Assembly (NCBI GenBank): GCA_009697105.1
Contig: SIAQ01000015.1
Coordinates: forward strand, 1-61,872
DNA: 61,872 nt
Direction of reading: 5' to 3'
Source: Gemmataceae bacterium
GTDB taxonomy: Bacteria; Planctomycetota; Planctomycetia; Gemmatales; Gemmataceae
Under the pieces are notes generated by a model. The model was given only the letters and a program-made list of their open reading frames with translations, made no database searches and was not told the DNA's origin. The position numbers and the translations under genes are program-made. This document shows positions 42,665-52,453 of the stretch, piece by piece. The stretch's first letter is position 1. The number at the start of each line of letters is the position of its first letter.

Positions 42665-43132
42665 CTACGCATCCAACTCGTTACGATGTTTTTTCTGGTG
42701 CAGGACGAAATTATTGAACACGGTCAACGCCAGGCCGAGCACGAACGCCAAGCCGAAGCCGAGCATATAAGCCAGCGCTTGGGCGCCGAGCCGCTCGAAG
42801 GCAAGCAAGGTGATGCCGCCAATCAACCCGACGCCGGCGATTGCGCCAGGGAAATGCGTGACGAGCAGGAGCGATCGGTTGCTTCGACGCAGGATGTCGA
42901 GACCGCCCCGCATTGTCAGAATGGCAAGTACACACCAGATGAGGTAGAAGACGATCGTTGTGATGATGCAGCCGCGCGTCAAACCAAACGCCGGCTCGCG
43001 CTGTGCGACATCGACGCGAGCGAGCCTTCCTAGCATCAGCAAGGCAGCAATCACACGGTAGATGCAATAGACTGCATTCAGCCCGCCCCAGATGCTCGAA
43101 AGCCAGCCGACGGTTCGCAGCAACGATGACAT
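42665..43132 (-). CDS. Four-helix membrane protein
   Basis: 155 residues with four likely membrane helices (about 5-40, 55-75, 92-112 and 118-145). No family is recognised. Its ATG follows the stop codon of the upstream TPR gene by 3 bases, so the two are coupled. The link suggests a membrane partner for the TPR protein. Confidence 0.65.
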   Translation of the reverse strand: MSSLLRTVGWLSSIWGGLNAVYCIYRVIAALLMLGRLARVDVAQREPAFGLTRGCIITTIVFYLIWCVLAILTMRGGLDILRRSNRSLLLVTHFPGAIAGVGLIGGITLLAFERLGAQALAYMLGFGLAFVLGLALTVFNNFVLHQKKHRNELDA

Positions 43133-43135
43133 ATC

Positions 43136-44050
43136 TTACTTCTTTTTCGACGATTTCCAGACATCGGGTCCATGATCAAGGATATTCCAGTCTGGCAACG
43201 GCGGCAGCGTCGGGCGTTGAATCATTTGCCGATCTGTGCCTTGAGCGATCTGCATCGGTCCCGGTTCGAGGTCAACGGTTCCCTTGCGGAAGGGTTGTCT
43301 CATCGTGGTGACCTGGGGCAGCGTGCCGGCATCGCGTGGCAGAATGAGTTGAAGCTGTGCGAGTTCCGTTCGTGCTCGCGGCGCCGACGGATCGACTTCG
43401 ATCGCCCGCTGATAAGCTGCGGCGGCGAATTCGTTCTTGCCTTGCAGTTTCATTATTGACGCTACATTGCAATAGGCCTCTGCTTCCGAGCCAAGCGCCT
43501 GTTTCAATTCCGCGACGCTGGCGGTGTAGTCGCCCTTTTGGGCGAGCGTCATGCCGAGACTGATTCGCGCATGGCCATGACCGTTGTTCCAGTACAAGGC
43601 ATCGGAATAGTGCTTGAGTGCCGTATCGAAGTGACTACGGCGATAGGCGATGTCGCCCAGGTTGCTCAATGCGTCGGCATCGCGTGGATTGTGTTGCAGG
43701 ATAAAGCGAAGCTCTTGCTCGGCTCGTTCCGGCGAGTTGTTGCGATCGTAGAGCGCTGCGAGTTTGCGTGTAGCGTTCAGGGCGGTCGGTCCGCCGGCTT
43801 CGCGCATCTTTTCGTAGACCGCCGCCGCCGCGGAGGGCTTGCCCGCGCGTTCGAGCGCATCCGCGTGATTGTACCACCGCTGTATGCTATCAATAGGCGA
43901 GGCCGCTTGCTGTTTCGGCGTCTCGGCAGGTTTCTTCAGTTCAGGCGTTTTGTCTTTCGTGGCCTTTTCGCCGAACAGGTGCACGCACCCTAACTGAGGC
44001 CAAAGCCCCAGCAACAGCGTAACAAGCACGACACGCCAAGAATAGCGCAT
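43136..44050 (-). CDS. Exported TPR protein, possible lipoprotein
   Basis: 304 residues. The N terminus MRYSWRVVLVTLLLGLWPQLGC is a signal peptide with Cys at the possible lipobox, although Gln at -3 is atypical. About five TPR units lie between residues 65 and 240 (LSNLGDIAYRRSHFDTALKHY, ISLGMTLAQKGDYTASVAEL). ATG 44050 is supported by GGGAGG; the longer upstream frame is spurious. It is coupled to the membrane protein gene downstream. Confidence 0.8.
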   Translation of the reverse strand: MRYSWRVVLVTLLLGLWPQLGCVHLFGEKATKDKTPELKKPAETPKQQAASPIDSIQRWYNHADALERAGKPSAAAAVYEKMREAGGPTALNATRKLAALYDRNNSPERAEQELRFILQHNPRDADALSNLGDIAYRRSHFDTALKHYSDALYWNNGHGHARISLGMTLAQKGDYTASVAELKQALGSEAEAYCNVASIMKLQGKNEFAAAAYQRAIEVDPSAPRARTELAQLQLILPRDAGTLPQVTTMRQPFRKGTVDLEPGPMQIAQGTDRQMIQRPTLPPLPDWNILDHGPDVWKSSKKK

Positions 44051-44377
44051 TGGTTGCCTCCCCAACTCGAAACGAATCTCTCTGTCCGTGCTGCGCGCCC
44101 CGCCACCCCATGGCGTAACGCACATTCCCCGGCCCCCGATATTCCGATACGAGAGGCGAGCCTTATAACTCGACCTAATAAAAAAGAAATAGCAATTTCC
44201 CTCAAGATCAGTGCCATTCGACGAAGCCAAAAGTTCACGCAAAGACGCAAAGGAGGGGAAGTAGGGAAGTCACGCAGTCGCCAGAAATATCATGATTTGC
44301 ATTTCTTCACCAAACAATCTCCCTGTATACTGAACGCACAACGACTTATTACGGACCACAGATACGGGAATTTGAAA

Positions 44378-45628
44378 ATGCCACGCCGAACGCTGAATCG
44401 CCGAACGTTTCTTCGTGCCACCGGGGTTTGCGTCGCCCTGCCCTTCCTAGACGGGATGTCTCGAGCGCAAGAGCGTCGGCCCGCTGCGCCGAAACGCATG
44501 GTGCTCATCGGCCGGCCCCTCGGCATGCACACGCCGTTTCTCTTTCCCGACCAGACAGGCCGCGATCACGCCCATACCCGTTACACGCGCATCCTCGATT
44601 CGCATCGCAGCGCATACACCGTCTTCTCCGGTATGTCGCATCGCGGCTACTCGCAGGGCCATCATAACGACATCGCCCTCTTCACCGGCGCCCCGCCCGA
44701 AGGCATTCGGCTTAACGATATTCGCAATACGATTTCACTCGATCAAGAAGTCGCCTCGCACATCGGCCGGGAAACCCGCTTCGGCTCGCTGGTTCTTGGT
44801 GGCACGCTCTATTCGTGGAATCGCCGCGGCGTGCGCGTCCCCGCCACGCATTTTGCAAGCAGCGTGTTCCGCCAGTTATTTATCCAGGGCACGCCCGAAG
44901 AAATCGCCCGCGAAATTCGCCGGCTACAAGATGGCCAAAGCATCCTCGATGATCTGCGTGCCCAGGCGCGAACGTTATCCGCTAACCTCGGCCCCGCCGA
45001 CCGTCAACGACTCGATCTGCTGCTGACTTCGATCCGCGAAGCCGAGCAACGCCTGCAACAAGACGAGGCCTGGATGAATCGCCCCAAGCCGCGCGTCAAT
45101 GTCCCGCAGCCCACGCAAATCGTCGGCCCGGGGCTGTTGCTCGAACGCAGCCGGCAGTGGTACGATGTTGTTCACCTCGCGTTGCAAACCGATTCGACAC
45201 GCGTCATCTCACTATCGCTCGATTCACAAGAACGCCCGATCATCGACGGCGTCACCCTGGGCCATCACGATGCCTCTCACCACGGCCAAGACGGCACGAA
45301 GATCGAGCAACTCGCCATGATCGAAGAAGCCGAGCTGCGTGCCTTCAACGGCTTCCTGAACAAGCTCAAGGAATCACGCGAAGGCAACGAGACACTGCTC
45401 GACCGCGTCATGGTCATGTACACGAGTAACCTCAGTAACGCCTCGGCTCACTCCGTCGATAACCTGCCGATCCTGCTCGCCGGCGGCGGGTTCCGCCATC
45501 AGGGCCACGTCGCCTTCGATCGCCGCAACAATCGGCCCATGTCAAACCTCTTCCTGCGCATGCTACATCAGATGGGCATCGAGTCCCGCACGTTCGGCAC
45601 AAGCACCGGGGCAGTTAGCGAGGTGTGA
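44378..45628 (+). CDS. DUF1552 family protein, Tat-exported
   Basis: 416 residues beginning with a twin-arginine signal (RRTFLRATGVCVALPFLDGM). The body matches the planctomycete DUF1552 family: RMVLIGRPLGMHTPFLFP, SGMSHRGYSQGHHNDIALF, SLDQEVASHIG and VTLGHHDASHHGQD. These proteins are often encoded beside DUF1592-type cytochrome proteins, but no partner is found here. The reaction is unknown. Its last 14 bases overlap the convergent acetylxylan-esterase-like gene. Confidence 0.92.
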   Translation: MPRRTLNRRTFLRATGVCVALPFLDGMSRAQERRPAAPKRMVLIGRPLGMHTPFLFPDQTGRDHAHTRYTRILDSHRSAYTVFSGMSHRGYSQGHHNDIALFTGAPPEGIRLNDIRNTISLDQEVASHIGRETRFGSLVLGGTLYSWNRRGVRVPATHFASSVFRQLFIQGTPEEIAREIRRLQDGQSILDDLRAQARTLSANLGPADRQRLDLLLTSIREAEQRLQQDEAWMNRPKPRVNVPQPTQIVGPGLLLERSRQWYDVVHLALQTDSTRVISLSLDSQERPIIDGVTLGHHDASHHGQDGTKIEQLAMIEEAELRAFNGFLNKLKESREGNETLLDRVMVMYTSNLSNASAHSVDNLPILLAGGGFRHQGHVAFDRRNNRPMSNLFLRMLHQMGIESRTFGTSTGAVSEV

Positions 45629-47207
45629 TCGGCTCGAAGCGAACATTCCCCAGTTGCACGGGTCCCTTCTCGGGCGGGGTGACGATCACACGCAAACTCG
45701 CCGATAGGGCGACGGAAGGCGTAAATTCAATCTCGATTTCATTACTCGACGCCTTGAGCGCGAAGGTCTTTTCCTCGCTGCGCGTCTTGCCATCGAAGGT
45801 GCCTTGCAACGTCACCGTGATCCTGGCGGCCTCCTTGACCACGACCCGGGCGCGGAAAACGTGCGGCACGCCGTCCGTGAAAAGAATCGGCCCCAAGGTT
45901 GCCTTGGATTTTTCAATCGTGGCCAGGCTCCCCGAAACCGACAGCGTGGGATAGCCGTGTAGCTTGAGGAATTGCTGGTCGGCGTCGAACTTGTTCCACA
46001 TCGAACAGCCATCGTAGGCAGGCACCGGCGGAGCGGTCTTGTCCGTCGCATCGAAGCGGACCATCGGCGTCGAATAGGCGTAGCCCTTGTCGTCGTACAC
46101 CGTGCCGATGACGTAGCCGGGCAAGCTCGCGGCGGGCAACATTGCAGTGCAGCTTTGATCCTTGATTTGTGCGGGGATCTCCAGCCAATGGCGGCTCACC
46201 CAGTTGCCCGGCGCTCCATAGCTGACCATGATCCGAGCCGAGACTGCCTTTCGCGGTCCGTCAAAGCGCCAGGTCGCGTGGCGGTCTTTGGTGATTGCGA
46301 GCAGACTCACGGTAAGAAACGCGGCGGCGCCTTTGAGGTGCACATCGAGCCAGGCGAAAACTTGATCGTCGATGATCGGCGTCAAGGCGTGGTTGTAGTT
46401 GGCGAGCAGGCTCAGGTGTTTGGGGCCGTCGGCCTTGGCGTGCGAGTCCATGACGCTCGGCAACCAGTAAAAGGTGTCGTTGGTGCCGGTGAACCAGGCG
46501 ATGGGAGTTTTGGATTTGCTCAGGCGCAAGGTTGGGTCGAGTGTTTGCGCCCAGCGTTTGCGAAACGCGTCGTTGCGCTTGGGATCGGGCCCTTGGGTGT
46601 CCCACCAGTTGTTGCCGAGCTCGAGGCTACCGCAGCCGTACATGCAGGACGCGGCTTTGAGGCGAGGGTCAACGCCAGCCATGAGGGTCGTGTAAAAGCC
46701 GCCCCAGGAGCTGCCCGCCATGCCGATGCGCTCCTTGTCCACCTCGGCGCGCGTTTCTAGGAAGGAGACGGCACGCAAGAGCGCGACGGCGCCGTGATAG
46801 ATCGGTGCCTGGCGCGGATCGTCGCCGAGTTCCACGCCAGAGTTGATCGGATAGCCGCCCGTGGAGCGATAGCCGGGGATCGGGAAGTCGATGCACAGAG
46901 TAGCGTAGCCACGCTTGGCGCCTAGCTCGGGGAAGTAGGGCGTCGCCTGGTAGAGGCCCCCCTGGTTCCAGATGAATGCGGGTAGCTTGCGTGCTCCCTT
47001 GGGGTAGCAGAAGAGAGCAAAGATATCGACCGACTTTTTGCCGTCTGTTTCCGAGTGGAACATCACCTCCTCGGTGACGATGCCGTCTTTCTCGGTCGTC
47101 TTGAGGACGCGCACGTTCAGCGGCGGAGCGAGGATTGCCTTGAGATCGAAAACGGGCTCGGCCTGGCCGAGGAAGCAGGAGGCGAGAAGGAGAGTCAATC
47201 CGGTCAT
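45615..47207 (-). CDS. Secreted acetylxylan-esterase-like alpha/beta hydrolase
   Basis: 530 residues with a signal peptide (MTGLTLLLASCFLGQAEP). The hydrolase core (about 50-300) carries the nucleophile elbow GSSWGG in IGMAGSSWGGFYTTLMAGVD, WNQGG as oxyanion strand, and Asp/His candidates in GTNDTFYW and NYNHAL. It resembles the acetylxylan/cephalosporin-C esterase group. A C-terminal beta-rich part of about 200 residues may bind carbohydrate. It probably deacetylates plant or algal polysaccharides, in line with nearby large glycosidase-like genes. Confidence 0.82.
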   Translation of the reverse strand: MTGLTLLLASCFLGQAEPVFDLKAILAPPLNVRVLKTTEKDGIVTEEVMFHSETDGKKSVDIFALFCYPKGARKLPAFIWNQGGLYQATPYFPELGAKRGYATLCIDFPIPGYRSTGGYPINSGVELGDDPRQAPIYHGAVALLRAVSFLETRAEVDKERIGMAGSSWGGFYTTLMAGVDPRLKAASCMYGCGSLELGNNWWDTQGPDPKRNDAFRKRWAQTLDPTLRLSKSKTPIAWFTGTNDTFYWLPSVMDSHAKADGPKHLSLLANYNHALTPIIDDQVFAWLDVHLKGAAAFLTVSLLAITKDRHATWRFDGPRKAVSARIMVSYGAPGNWVSRHWLEIPAQIKDQSCTAMLPAASLPGYVIGTVYDDKGYAYSTPMVRFDATDKTAPPVPAYDGCSMWNKFDADQQFLKLHGYPTLSVSGSLATIEKSKATLGPILFTDGVPHVFRARVVVKEAARITVTLQGTFDGKTRSEEKTFALKASSNEIEIEFTPSVALSASLRVIVTPPEKGPVQLGNVRFEPITPR

Positions 47208-47219
47208 GGTGTGTGCCTC

Positions 47220-47300
47220 AAGCCCCAGGATGAGCGCAGCGATTCCTGGGGGTCGTACCGGGTCGTACCCCCGCCAATCGCTGCGCTCATGGCGGGGCTT
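47220..47300. repeat. Complete palindromic repeat, family I
   Basis: 34-base arms (47220-47253 and 47267-47300; AAGCCCCAGGATGAGCGCAG and CTGCGCTCATGGCGGGGCTT) with a 13-base loop between the acetylxylan-esterase-like gene and the large secreted protein gene upstream. A single arm is at 24661. Confidence 0.85.
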
Positions 47301-47306
47301 GCGGAG

Positions 47307-50300
47307 TTAGCGCAGAATCAACGCGTCCGCCACGTCAAGGTCGAGCGTGAACACGAGCCTGCCGTCGTCCTTGCTCATCGTCACCACGCGCCCGCTGGCT
47401 AGGCTTACCTGTTTCGTGGAAACCGAAATTGGGACGTCAACCCTGAGATTTTTCTGCGGCACACCGCTCCAGTTGATAAGCGAGATCACCGTCCCCTGTT
47501 TGGCCCTGATGACGGTATTTTCCACGAGTCGATTGGAGCAGGTTACCGATAATGGGAGCTGACCAGCGACGCTCAAGCTGCCACGCGTGAGAATAGCCAT
47601 TTCGAAGTCACGAGGGATGAAGTGGGCCATGCTGTTGTCAGTAGCGCCGCGATCGACTGGCTTCAGCGGGATGGCCGCCTTGAAGTAGCTTAGCCCCGGC
47701 AGGTAGGCAACGTAAAACGCCCGCCCCTTGCCCGCCTTGTTCAATGTCGCAGACGGCAGCTTATCCTGAAACACGCTCAGAACCTCTGCCCCCTTCAAGT
47801 CGACTTTGCTACGAGCACCAAACACGGGCACCTGCTGAACCCCGTACGGTATCCCGATCAACAGGGTCGTGCTGCCCAGCGGTTTGGCGAATGGCAAATC
47901 CTGCTTCTCAAATCGAATGACTTCCTTGGCCTCCTCCAATTCCTTCTCTTCGACGCCCAGCAGGCTTCGCAAAATCTTGTTCGGCTGATTGAACTCGTCG
48001 TACATGCCGGCCCCCGCCGTGGCGACCAACGTACCGCCCGCGTTGACCCAGTCGGCAATCGCCTTGGATCCCGATCGGCTCACATGCCGATCGCACAGGT
48101 GCAGGACCCTGTAACTCTTCAGATCGTCGCCATCCACCACGAAATCGAGCGGCACTTGCTGATGGCGAATCGCAATGTACAGCGTGCGCTTGGCGCAGTC
48201 GAACGGCGCGCGATGATCGTCCCACACATCGGCGGTCTCGCTGCACCAGAGGCCGGTCTGGGCGGGCAGGACTTGGCCGTCCTGGATGATGTCCTCAAAC
48301 GTACCAAGCTCGTGCAGCCCCTTGCGGACTTCCTGGTACATCGCCGGCGAGCTGCAGTGGTTCTCGGTGTAGGCGTGCTGCACGGGGCGGAACTCGAACA
48401 GGTTCAGCACCTTGGCGCCGTGAGCTAAGTCGCCGTAGAACTGTCGGCGCCAGCTCGCGGGGGTGTTGCCCGGCGTGTGCGGCATCACGTAGTAGTGTAT
48501 CTTCGCGCCCGGCTTGTCTTTGATGGCAGCGCGGAACATGTCGAGCATGATGAAGTTCATCTGCTGACTGCCGACCGGGACTTGCCAGATGTAGTCCTCG
48601 CCCCAGGGCATGGTCATGCCGCCTTCGCGGAAGACCGAAATCCAGTGATGCGTGTCGCCGAAGTACATGTGGGCATGGTGCGGCGAAAAGTTGGCACCGA
48701 CGCCCGCGTTCGGCAGATATTTCCGCACGATGTCGGTCTGGTCCTTGAGCTGCTTGATGCCGTAGCGGAAGCCGTAGATCTTCGACCAGTGGAACAGGCC
48801 CGGATTCGTCTTGGCGGTCGCCGGAGCGGGGTCGTAGCGGATCTTGTCCCAATCGTTGCCCGCGGCCGGATCGACGTCGCTGGGCTTCATTTGCTTGCTT
48901 TGCAGCCAGGCGCGGAAGCCTTTGTCGTCCTTGGCTGGAGGCAGGGCCAGGCCGATTTCATCGCCGAGGCTGACGACCGCGATCTTGTCGGCACGTTTTT
49001 CCGCCTGCAGCTTCTTGCAGTACGCCTCAAGGCCCATGCCGATGGTACGCACGTCGAAGTAGCCGCGGATCAGGCCTTCGTGGGTCAAGTCGTCAATGCC
49101 GCTCTTGCCGAGCGCCGTTGCGCCCATCAGCTTGATGAACTCGTCCAGGGCAGCCGTATATTTTGCGTCCGTCGGCCTGGGATCGAAGGTGGAGCCGTAG
49201 ACGGGAGTTCGCTTCGGAGCGGCACCGTGGACCTTGTGCTTCTTCAGGTGACTGACGAGATCGTAGAGGATTTCTTCGCTCAGGCGGATTCGCCGCGAGT
49301 AGCGCGTATCGCCGTCGTAGGCAAGTTGCACGTTGCTCTTGAGGTCGTTGAAACGTCGCAGCGATTCGATCTTGCCGTCAGCGTTCTTCAGGCCGAACTC
49401 CAGGTCGAAATGGAGCGCCTTGCCCGCGGCGGTCAAGTTCCATTGGCCGTCGCTCAAGGTATCGAGCAGGCTGCCGACTTCGATCCAGTCGCTCGACGAG
49501 CCAGACTTGGCAGGGACAGTCTTCGTCTTCCAGTTGCGGATGTGGATCCAGTAGGGCGAATGCTCGACGCCGTGGCCGATCGTCAGAGTGAGGTCGCCGC
49601 CGCCGGGCCGGTTGTGGACCTTGAGGAACACATCGCCTTCCTGCGTCAACATGCCGTCGAGCGGCAAGTAGGCTTCCTTCGCGATGCGGTCTTTGACCTG
49701 GGCTTGATCGCTGGTCAGCATGATGAGATCGACGTTGCGCCGCCCCGCAGGCTCGGGTTGCTTGCTCGCGATGAGTGTGAGCGTTGCCTTGCCGGCTTGC
49801 AGGTTGACGAGTGCGTCGTGGCCTTCCCAGACAAGGTTCTCGACCGCGCCCCACGGCCAGGCGACTTCCTTTTTCAGCTTCTCGCCAAAGCCCCAGATGC
49901 GCAGATTGTCGCGGGAGCCATAGAGACGATCGAGCACCTTTTTGCCGTTCTGTTCGATGACCAGACGGAACTGCGCCTCGAAGCGGTAAGGCGCCTCGTA
50001 GCGGGCCAGTGCCAGGTAGGGTCCGGCCTTGGGCACGACGACATCGAGCTTCGCGCTAGTCATCTCCCCCTGCTCCGGCGCGCCGAGGTAAGCCTTGCGG
50101 CTCAGGAACGAGTTGGCGAAGGTGGCAGCATAGTAGTTGGTGCCGAGCGTCTTCGCCTGCCAGCCCTTGTCGCCCTTGTCATCGGAGCGAAACTCCTCGG
50201 CCTCACAAATCAGCGTGGTCTCGGCAACCGCCGTAACAGCCTGGCCCTTCGCGCGAAATGCCTGGGCCGCCTTCGTGAAGTCCTCCTCCTGGGCACCAGC

Positions 50301-50363
50301 CCGAGAAACGCCGAGAGACAAACCCAGCAGAACAGCGATGACCGTCAGATGAAAAGATCGCAT
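47307..50363 (-). CDS. Large secreted protein, probable glycoside-hydrolase-like TIM barrel
   Basis: 1018 residues with a signal peptide (MRSFHLTVIAVLLGLSLGV). An N-terminal beta-rich region (about 45-340) is followed by a barrel-like region (about 370-700) with clusters of acidic and aromatic residues (IAVVSLGDEIGL, GMTMPWGEDYIWQ). A Rossmann-like segment (about 750-830, LHLCDRHVSRSGSKAIADWV, NAGGTLVATAGAG) recalls the trimerisation domain of GH42 beta-galactosidases. A small beta domain ends the protein. I cannot assign a GH family with certainty. The candidate acid/base is Glu in SLGDEIG. Confidence 0.7.
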   Translation of the reverse strand: MRSFHLTVIAVLLGLSLGVSRAGAQEEDFTKAAQAFRAKGQAVTAVAETTLICEAEEFRSDDKGDKGWQAKTLGTNYYAATFANSFLSRKAYLGAPEQGEMTSAKLDVVVPKAGPYLALARYEAPYRFEAQFRLVIEQNGKKVLDRLYGSRDNLRIWGFGEKLKKEVAWPWGAVENLVWEGHDALVNLQAGKATLTLIASKQPEPAGRRNVDLIMLTSDQAQVKDRIAKEAYLPLDGMLTQEGDVFLKVHNRPGGGDLTLTIGHGVEHSPYWIHIRNWKTKTVPAKSGSSSDWIEVGSLLDTLSDGQWNLTAAGKALHFDLEFGLKNADGKIESLRRFNDLKSNVQLAYDGDTRYSRRIRLSEEILYDLVSHLKKHKVHGAAPKRTPVYGSTFDPRPTDAKYTAALDEFIKLMGATALGKSGIDDLTHEGLIRGYFDVRTIGMGLEAYCKKLQAEKRADKIAVVSLGDEIGLALPPAKDDKGFRAWLQSKQMKPSDVDPAAGNDWDKIRYDPAPATAKTNPGLFHWSKIYGFRYGIKQLKDQTDIVRKYLPNAGVGANFSPHHAHMYFGDTHHWISVFREGGMTMPWGEDYIWQVPVGSQQMNFIMLDMFRAAIKDKPGAKIHYYVMPHTPGNTPASWRRQFYGDLAHGAKVLNLFEFRPVQHAYTENHCSSPAMYQEVRKGLHELGTFEDIIQDGQVLPAQTGLWCSETADVWDDHRAPFDCAKRTLYIAIRHQQVPLDFVVDGDDLKSYRVLHLCDRHVSRSGSKAIADWVNAGGTLVATAGAGMYDEFNQPNKILRSLLGVEEKELEEAKEVIRFEKQDLPFAKPLGSTTLLIGIPYGVQQVPVFGARSKVDLKGAEVLSVFQDKLPSATLNKAGKGRAFYVAYLPGLSYFKAAIPLKPVDRGATDNSMAHFIPRDFEMAILTRGSLSVAGQLPLSVTCSNRLVENTVIRAKQGTVISLINWSGVPQKNLRVDVPISVSTKQVSLASGRVVTMSKDDGRLVFTLDLDVADALILR

Positions 50364-50637
50364 GCTTTGAAATCTCCATGATGCGTTGAGTGATGACCAC
50401 TGTGAAGCAAAAGGTTGCCAAGAAAATCCTGCGTGAGAACGCGTCCCTCGGCGGCGTCCTGAAATCTTATTCCTGGAAGGCCGGCGTGTAGCAACCGTCC
50501 GAGTCGGCGCTCAAAATCTGAACTCAAGGCCGTTCCCGATCAGAATGATCTTGCCTCGCTGCCTCGCGATTTACGGTTTCATCCGGGACTCAAGGGCGCA
50601 ACAATGCAACACTGCAACGTCTTATAGGAGGAACCCG
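50364..50637. other. Intergenic remnant DNA
   Basis: 274 bases with only short frames. A plus frame 50393-50491 (MTTVKQKVAKKILRENAS...) is open for 32 codons but has no recognisable relatives or start signal. The region borders gene remnants and may itself be decayed coding sequence. Confidence 0.35.
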
Positions 50638-50914
50638 ATGCCACCAAGTCTCGCCGTCGCTTGCCCTTCGTTTTCAAAGAGTGCTGTCGTCCGTTAGCGA
50701 TTGTTTGCAAGCAGGCGAATTCTCGATGCACACCGACCTCTTGCTCCACGGCTCCGAGGCCAACCAATCGACACGCCGTCGCTGCGGGCTGACGTTACGT
50801 TACGCCGCCGCCCAGCTGCACCCCTATCTGGACTGGAACCAGAAAGGCGTCTGGGTGAGCGGCGACGACCCAAGTGGACACTGGGCCAACCGTCCTCGGC
50901 CGAAAGAGGATTGA
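50638..50914 (+). pseudogene. Remnant of a phytanoyl-CoA dioxygenase (PhyH) gene
   Basis: The frame from about 50681 encodes LQAGEFSMHTDLLLHGSEAN, then RRRCGLTLRY, then a Trp-rich tail SGDDPSGHWANRPRPKED. This matches the C-terminal part of PhyH-family Fe(II)/2-oxoglutarate dioxygenases, whose distal His ligand (LLLHGS) and 2-oxoglutarate-binding Arg (RRRCGLTLRY) are visible. The N-terminal two thirds, with the HxD ligands, is missing. A GGAGG plus ATG at 50629-50640 looks like the original start region but is in another frame. It is a dead gene with a large internal deletion. Confidence 0.6.
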
Positions 50915-50967
50915 TGGGGTCCGTGAGGATTCCCTGACCGCCTCGGGACAGCGGTCTGTTGAAATAG

Positions 50968-51081
50968 CGCGGCAGTTGGCGGGTGAACCTGAGGGAAGTG
51001 CACGACCTGATCAAAGCGACGAAGCTCGAACTCGATCGGCCGGCGATTGAGACGTTGAATCAAGCGAGCGACTGGGTCTGA
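50968..51081 (+). pseudogene. Remnant of an aldo/keto reductase 3' end
   Basis: About 32 codons from GTG 50983 (VNLREVHDLIKATKLELD, then IETLNQASDWV and TGA) resemble the C-terminal helix region of aldo/keto reductases. Upstream in the same frame is a TAG at 50965. Nothing of the catalytic core (Asp, Tyr, Lys, His) is left. The call rests on the typical I-x-A-T-x-L-x-L-D pattern alone, so it is tentative. Confidence 0.45.
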
Positions 51082-51190
51082 TCTGCCGACGCTGGCTTCG
51101 GAGCTTTGGCGCACTACCCTAATATTCAGAAGGCAGAGCATCGCCTCCTGGCGACTCGTTCCCGAATCCACAAAACTTCAGAGGTATCTC

Positions 51191-52291
51191 ATGGCTAAAC
51201 AATGGTTGACATCTCTAACCTTAACGTTTTTGATTACGCAAACAGCTCTTGCGCAGCCGGTGCGTAAGTTTGAGGACCCCGGTTCCCCACCCTTTAAGGT
51301 GTTGAAAACCGGCGAGAATCCGCCGCTGGATGTGGATAGCAATTATGTGATCGGCCCCGAATACACACCCGCCCCTGAACGCAAGGCGGTCGCAGGTGCT
51401 CCTCAAGGGAAGGTGAAGCAATTCACGATCGATTCGAAGGAGACCAAACTCTTCAACCCAGGGATTGCCCGAAAGGTCTTCGGAAAGGTGAATCCGAAGA
51501 ACCCCAAGACTCTGATCGTCGAAACCCACACCATCGACTACAAGCGTCAGATCACTGTCTACATCCCTGCCCAGTACAAGGCGGGCAGCGACGCGCCGTT
51601 CATGGTCATCCACGACGGTCCCAGCGGCAAGCCGAACATGCAGCTCCCGCAGATACTCGACAACCTGATCGCGCAGAAGCGTGTGCCGCCGATCATCGCC
51701 ATTTTCGTCGCCAACGGCGGCGGCGACGCCCAGGGGCATGAGCGCGGTAAGGAATATGACAACATGTCCGGCCTGTTTGCGGATTACATCGAAGCCGAGG
51801 TCTTGCCGCGCGTGGAGCAGAACTGTGAGGTCAAGCTGACCAAAGACCCCGACGGTCGGACGGCCATGGGCAACAGCTCCGGCGGATCGGCCGCCCTCAT
51901 CATGGCATGGTATCGCACGAATCTTTACCATCGCGTGCTGACCACTTCAGGCACCTTCGTGAACCAGCAATGGCCCTTCAACCCCGAGACGCCCGGTGGC
52001 GCCTGGGACTTTCACGAAACGCTCATACCGAATAGTCCGAAGAAGCCCCTCCGCATTTTCATTTCCGTGGGGGACCGAGATTTATTGAACCCCAACGTCA
52101 TGCGCGACGGCATGCACGATTGGGTCGAGGCCAACAACCGCATGGCCAAGGTGCTGAAGGCCAAGGGCTATGAGTACCAGTATCTTTTCTGCCGCAACGC
52201 TGGTCACAGCATTGGCAATGCTCAGGCGCAATTCCTGCCGCACGCCATCGAATGGGTGTGGAAAGGGTATGCGCCCAAGAAGAGCGAGTGA
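51191..52291 (+). CDS. Secreted esterase (enterochelin-esterase/esterase-D-like)
   Basis: 366 residues with a signal peptide (MAKQWLTSLTLTFLITQTALA). The alpha/beta hydrolase domain (about 105-360) has the nucleophile in RTAMGNSSGGSAALIMAW, Asp in FISVGDRDLLN and His in CRNAGHSIGNAQ. The oxyanion part is PFMVIHDGPSG. It belongs to the putative esterase family that includes Fes and feruloyl esterases. AGAGGT lies upstream of the ATG. It stands alone after a run of gene remnants. Confidence 0.85.
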   Translation: MAKQWLTSLTLTFLITQTALAQPVRKFEDPGSPPFKVLKTGENPPLDVDSNYVIGPEYTPAPERKAVAGAPQGKVKQFTIDSKETKLFNPGIARKVFGKVNPKNPKTLIVETHTIDYKRQITVYIPAQYKAGSDAPFMVIHDGPSGKPNMQLPQILDNLIAQKRVPPIIAIFVANGGGDAQGHERGKEYDNMSGLFADYIEAEVLPRVEQNCEVKLTKDPDGRTAMGNSSGGSAALIMAWYRTNLYHRVLTTSGTFVNQQWPFNPETPGGAWDFHETLIPNSPKKPLRIFISVGDRDLLNPNVMRDGMHDWVEANNRMAKVLKAKGYEYQYLFCRNAGHSIGNAQAQFLPHAIEWVWKGYAPKKSE

Positions 52292-52307
52292 GCTGAAATA
52301 CGCCAGA

Positions 52308-52453
52308 ACGTGGCCGGGATCGGTACTCCGACCCCGGTGGCCCATGCTTGAACTCATCCCCCACGCCGCCGACCTTGGGGCGCCAAGTTCCACCGGATTT
52401 CGTCTGTGCCAACGCGGGTTCGCCGGGGTCGGAGTACCGACCCCGGCCACGGT
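52308..52453. repeat. Long-loop palindromic repeat, B-like variant
   Basis: Arms of about 29 bases (52308-52336 and about 52425-52453, CGTGGCCGGGATCGG and CCGACCCCGGCCACG) are separated by about 88 bases. The core GGTCGGAGTACCGACC resembles family B, so it is probably a variant. Confidence 0.65.

Noticed and set aside
45615..45628. Overlap of the DUF1552 and esterase genes as a sign of mis-annotation
   Set aside because: Both frames have full family features, and a 14-base convergent overlap is ordinary.
48477..50381. A 634-codon open frame on the plus strand
   Set aside because: It is entirely antisense to the secreted 1018-residue protein, which has a signal peptide and protein-like composition. 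Long antisense frames are expected in GC-rich genes with this codon bias.
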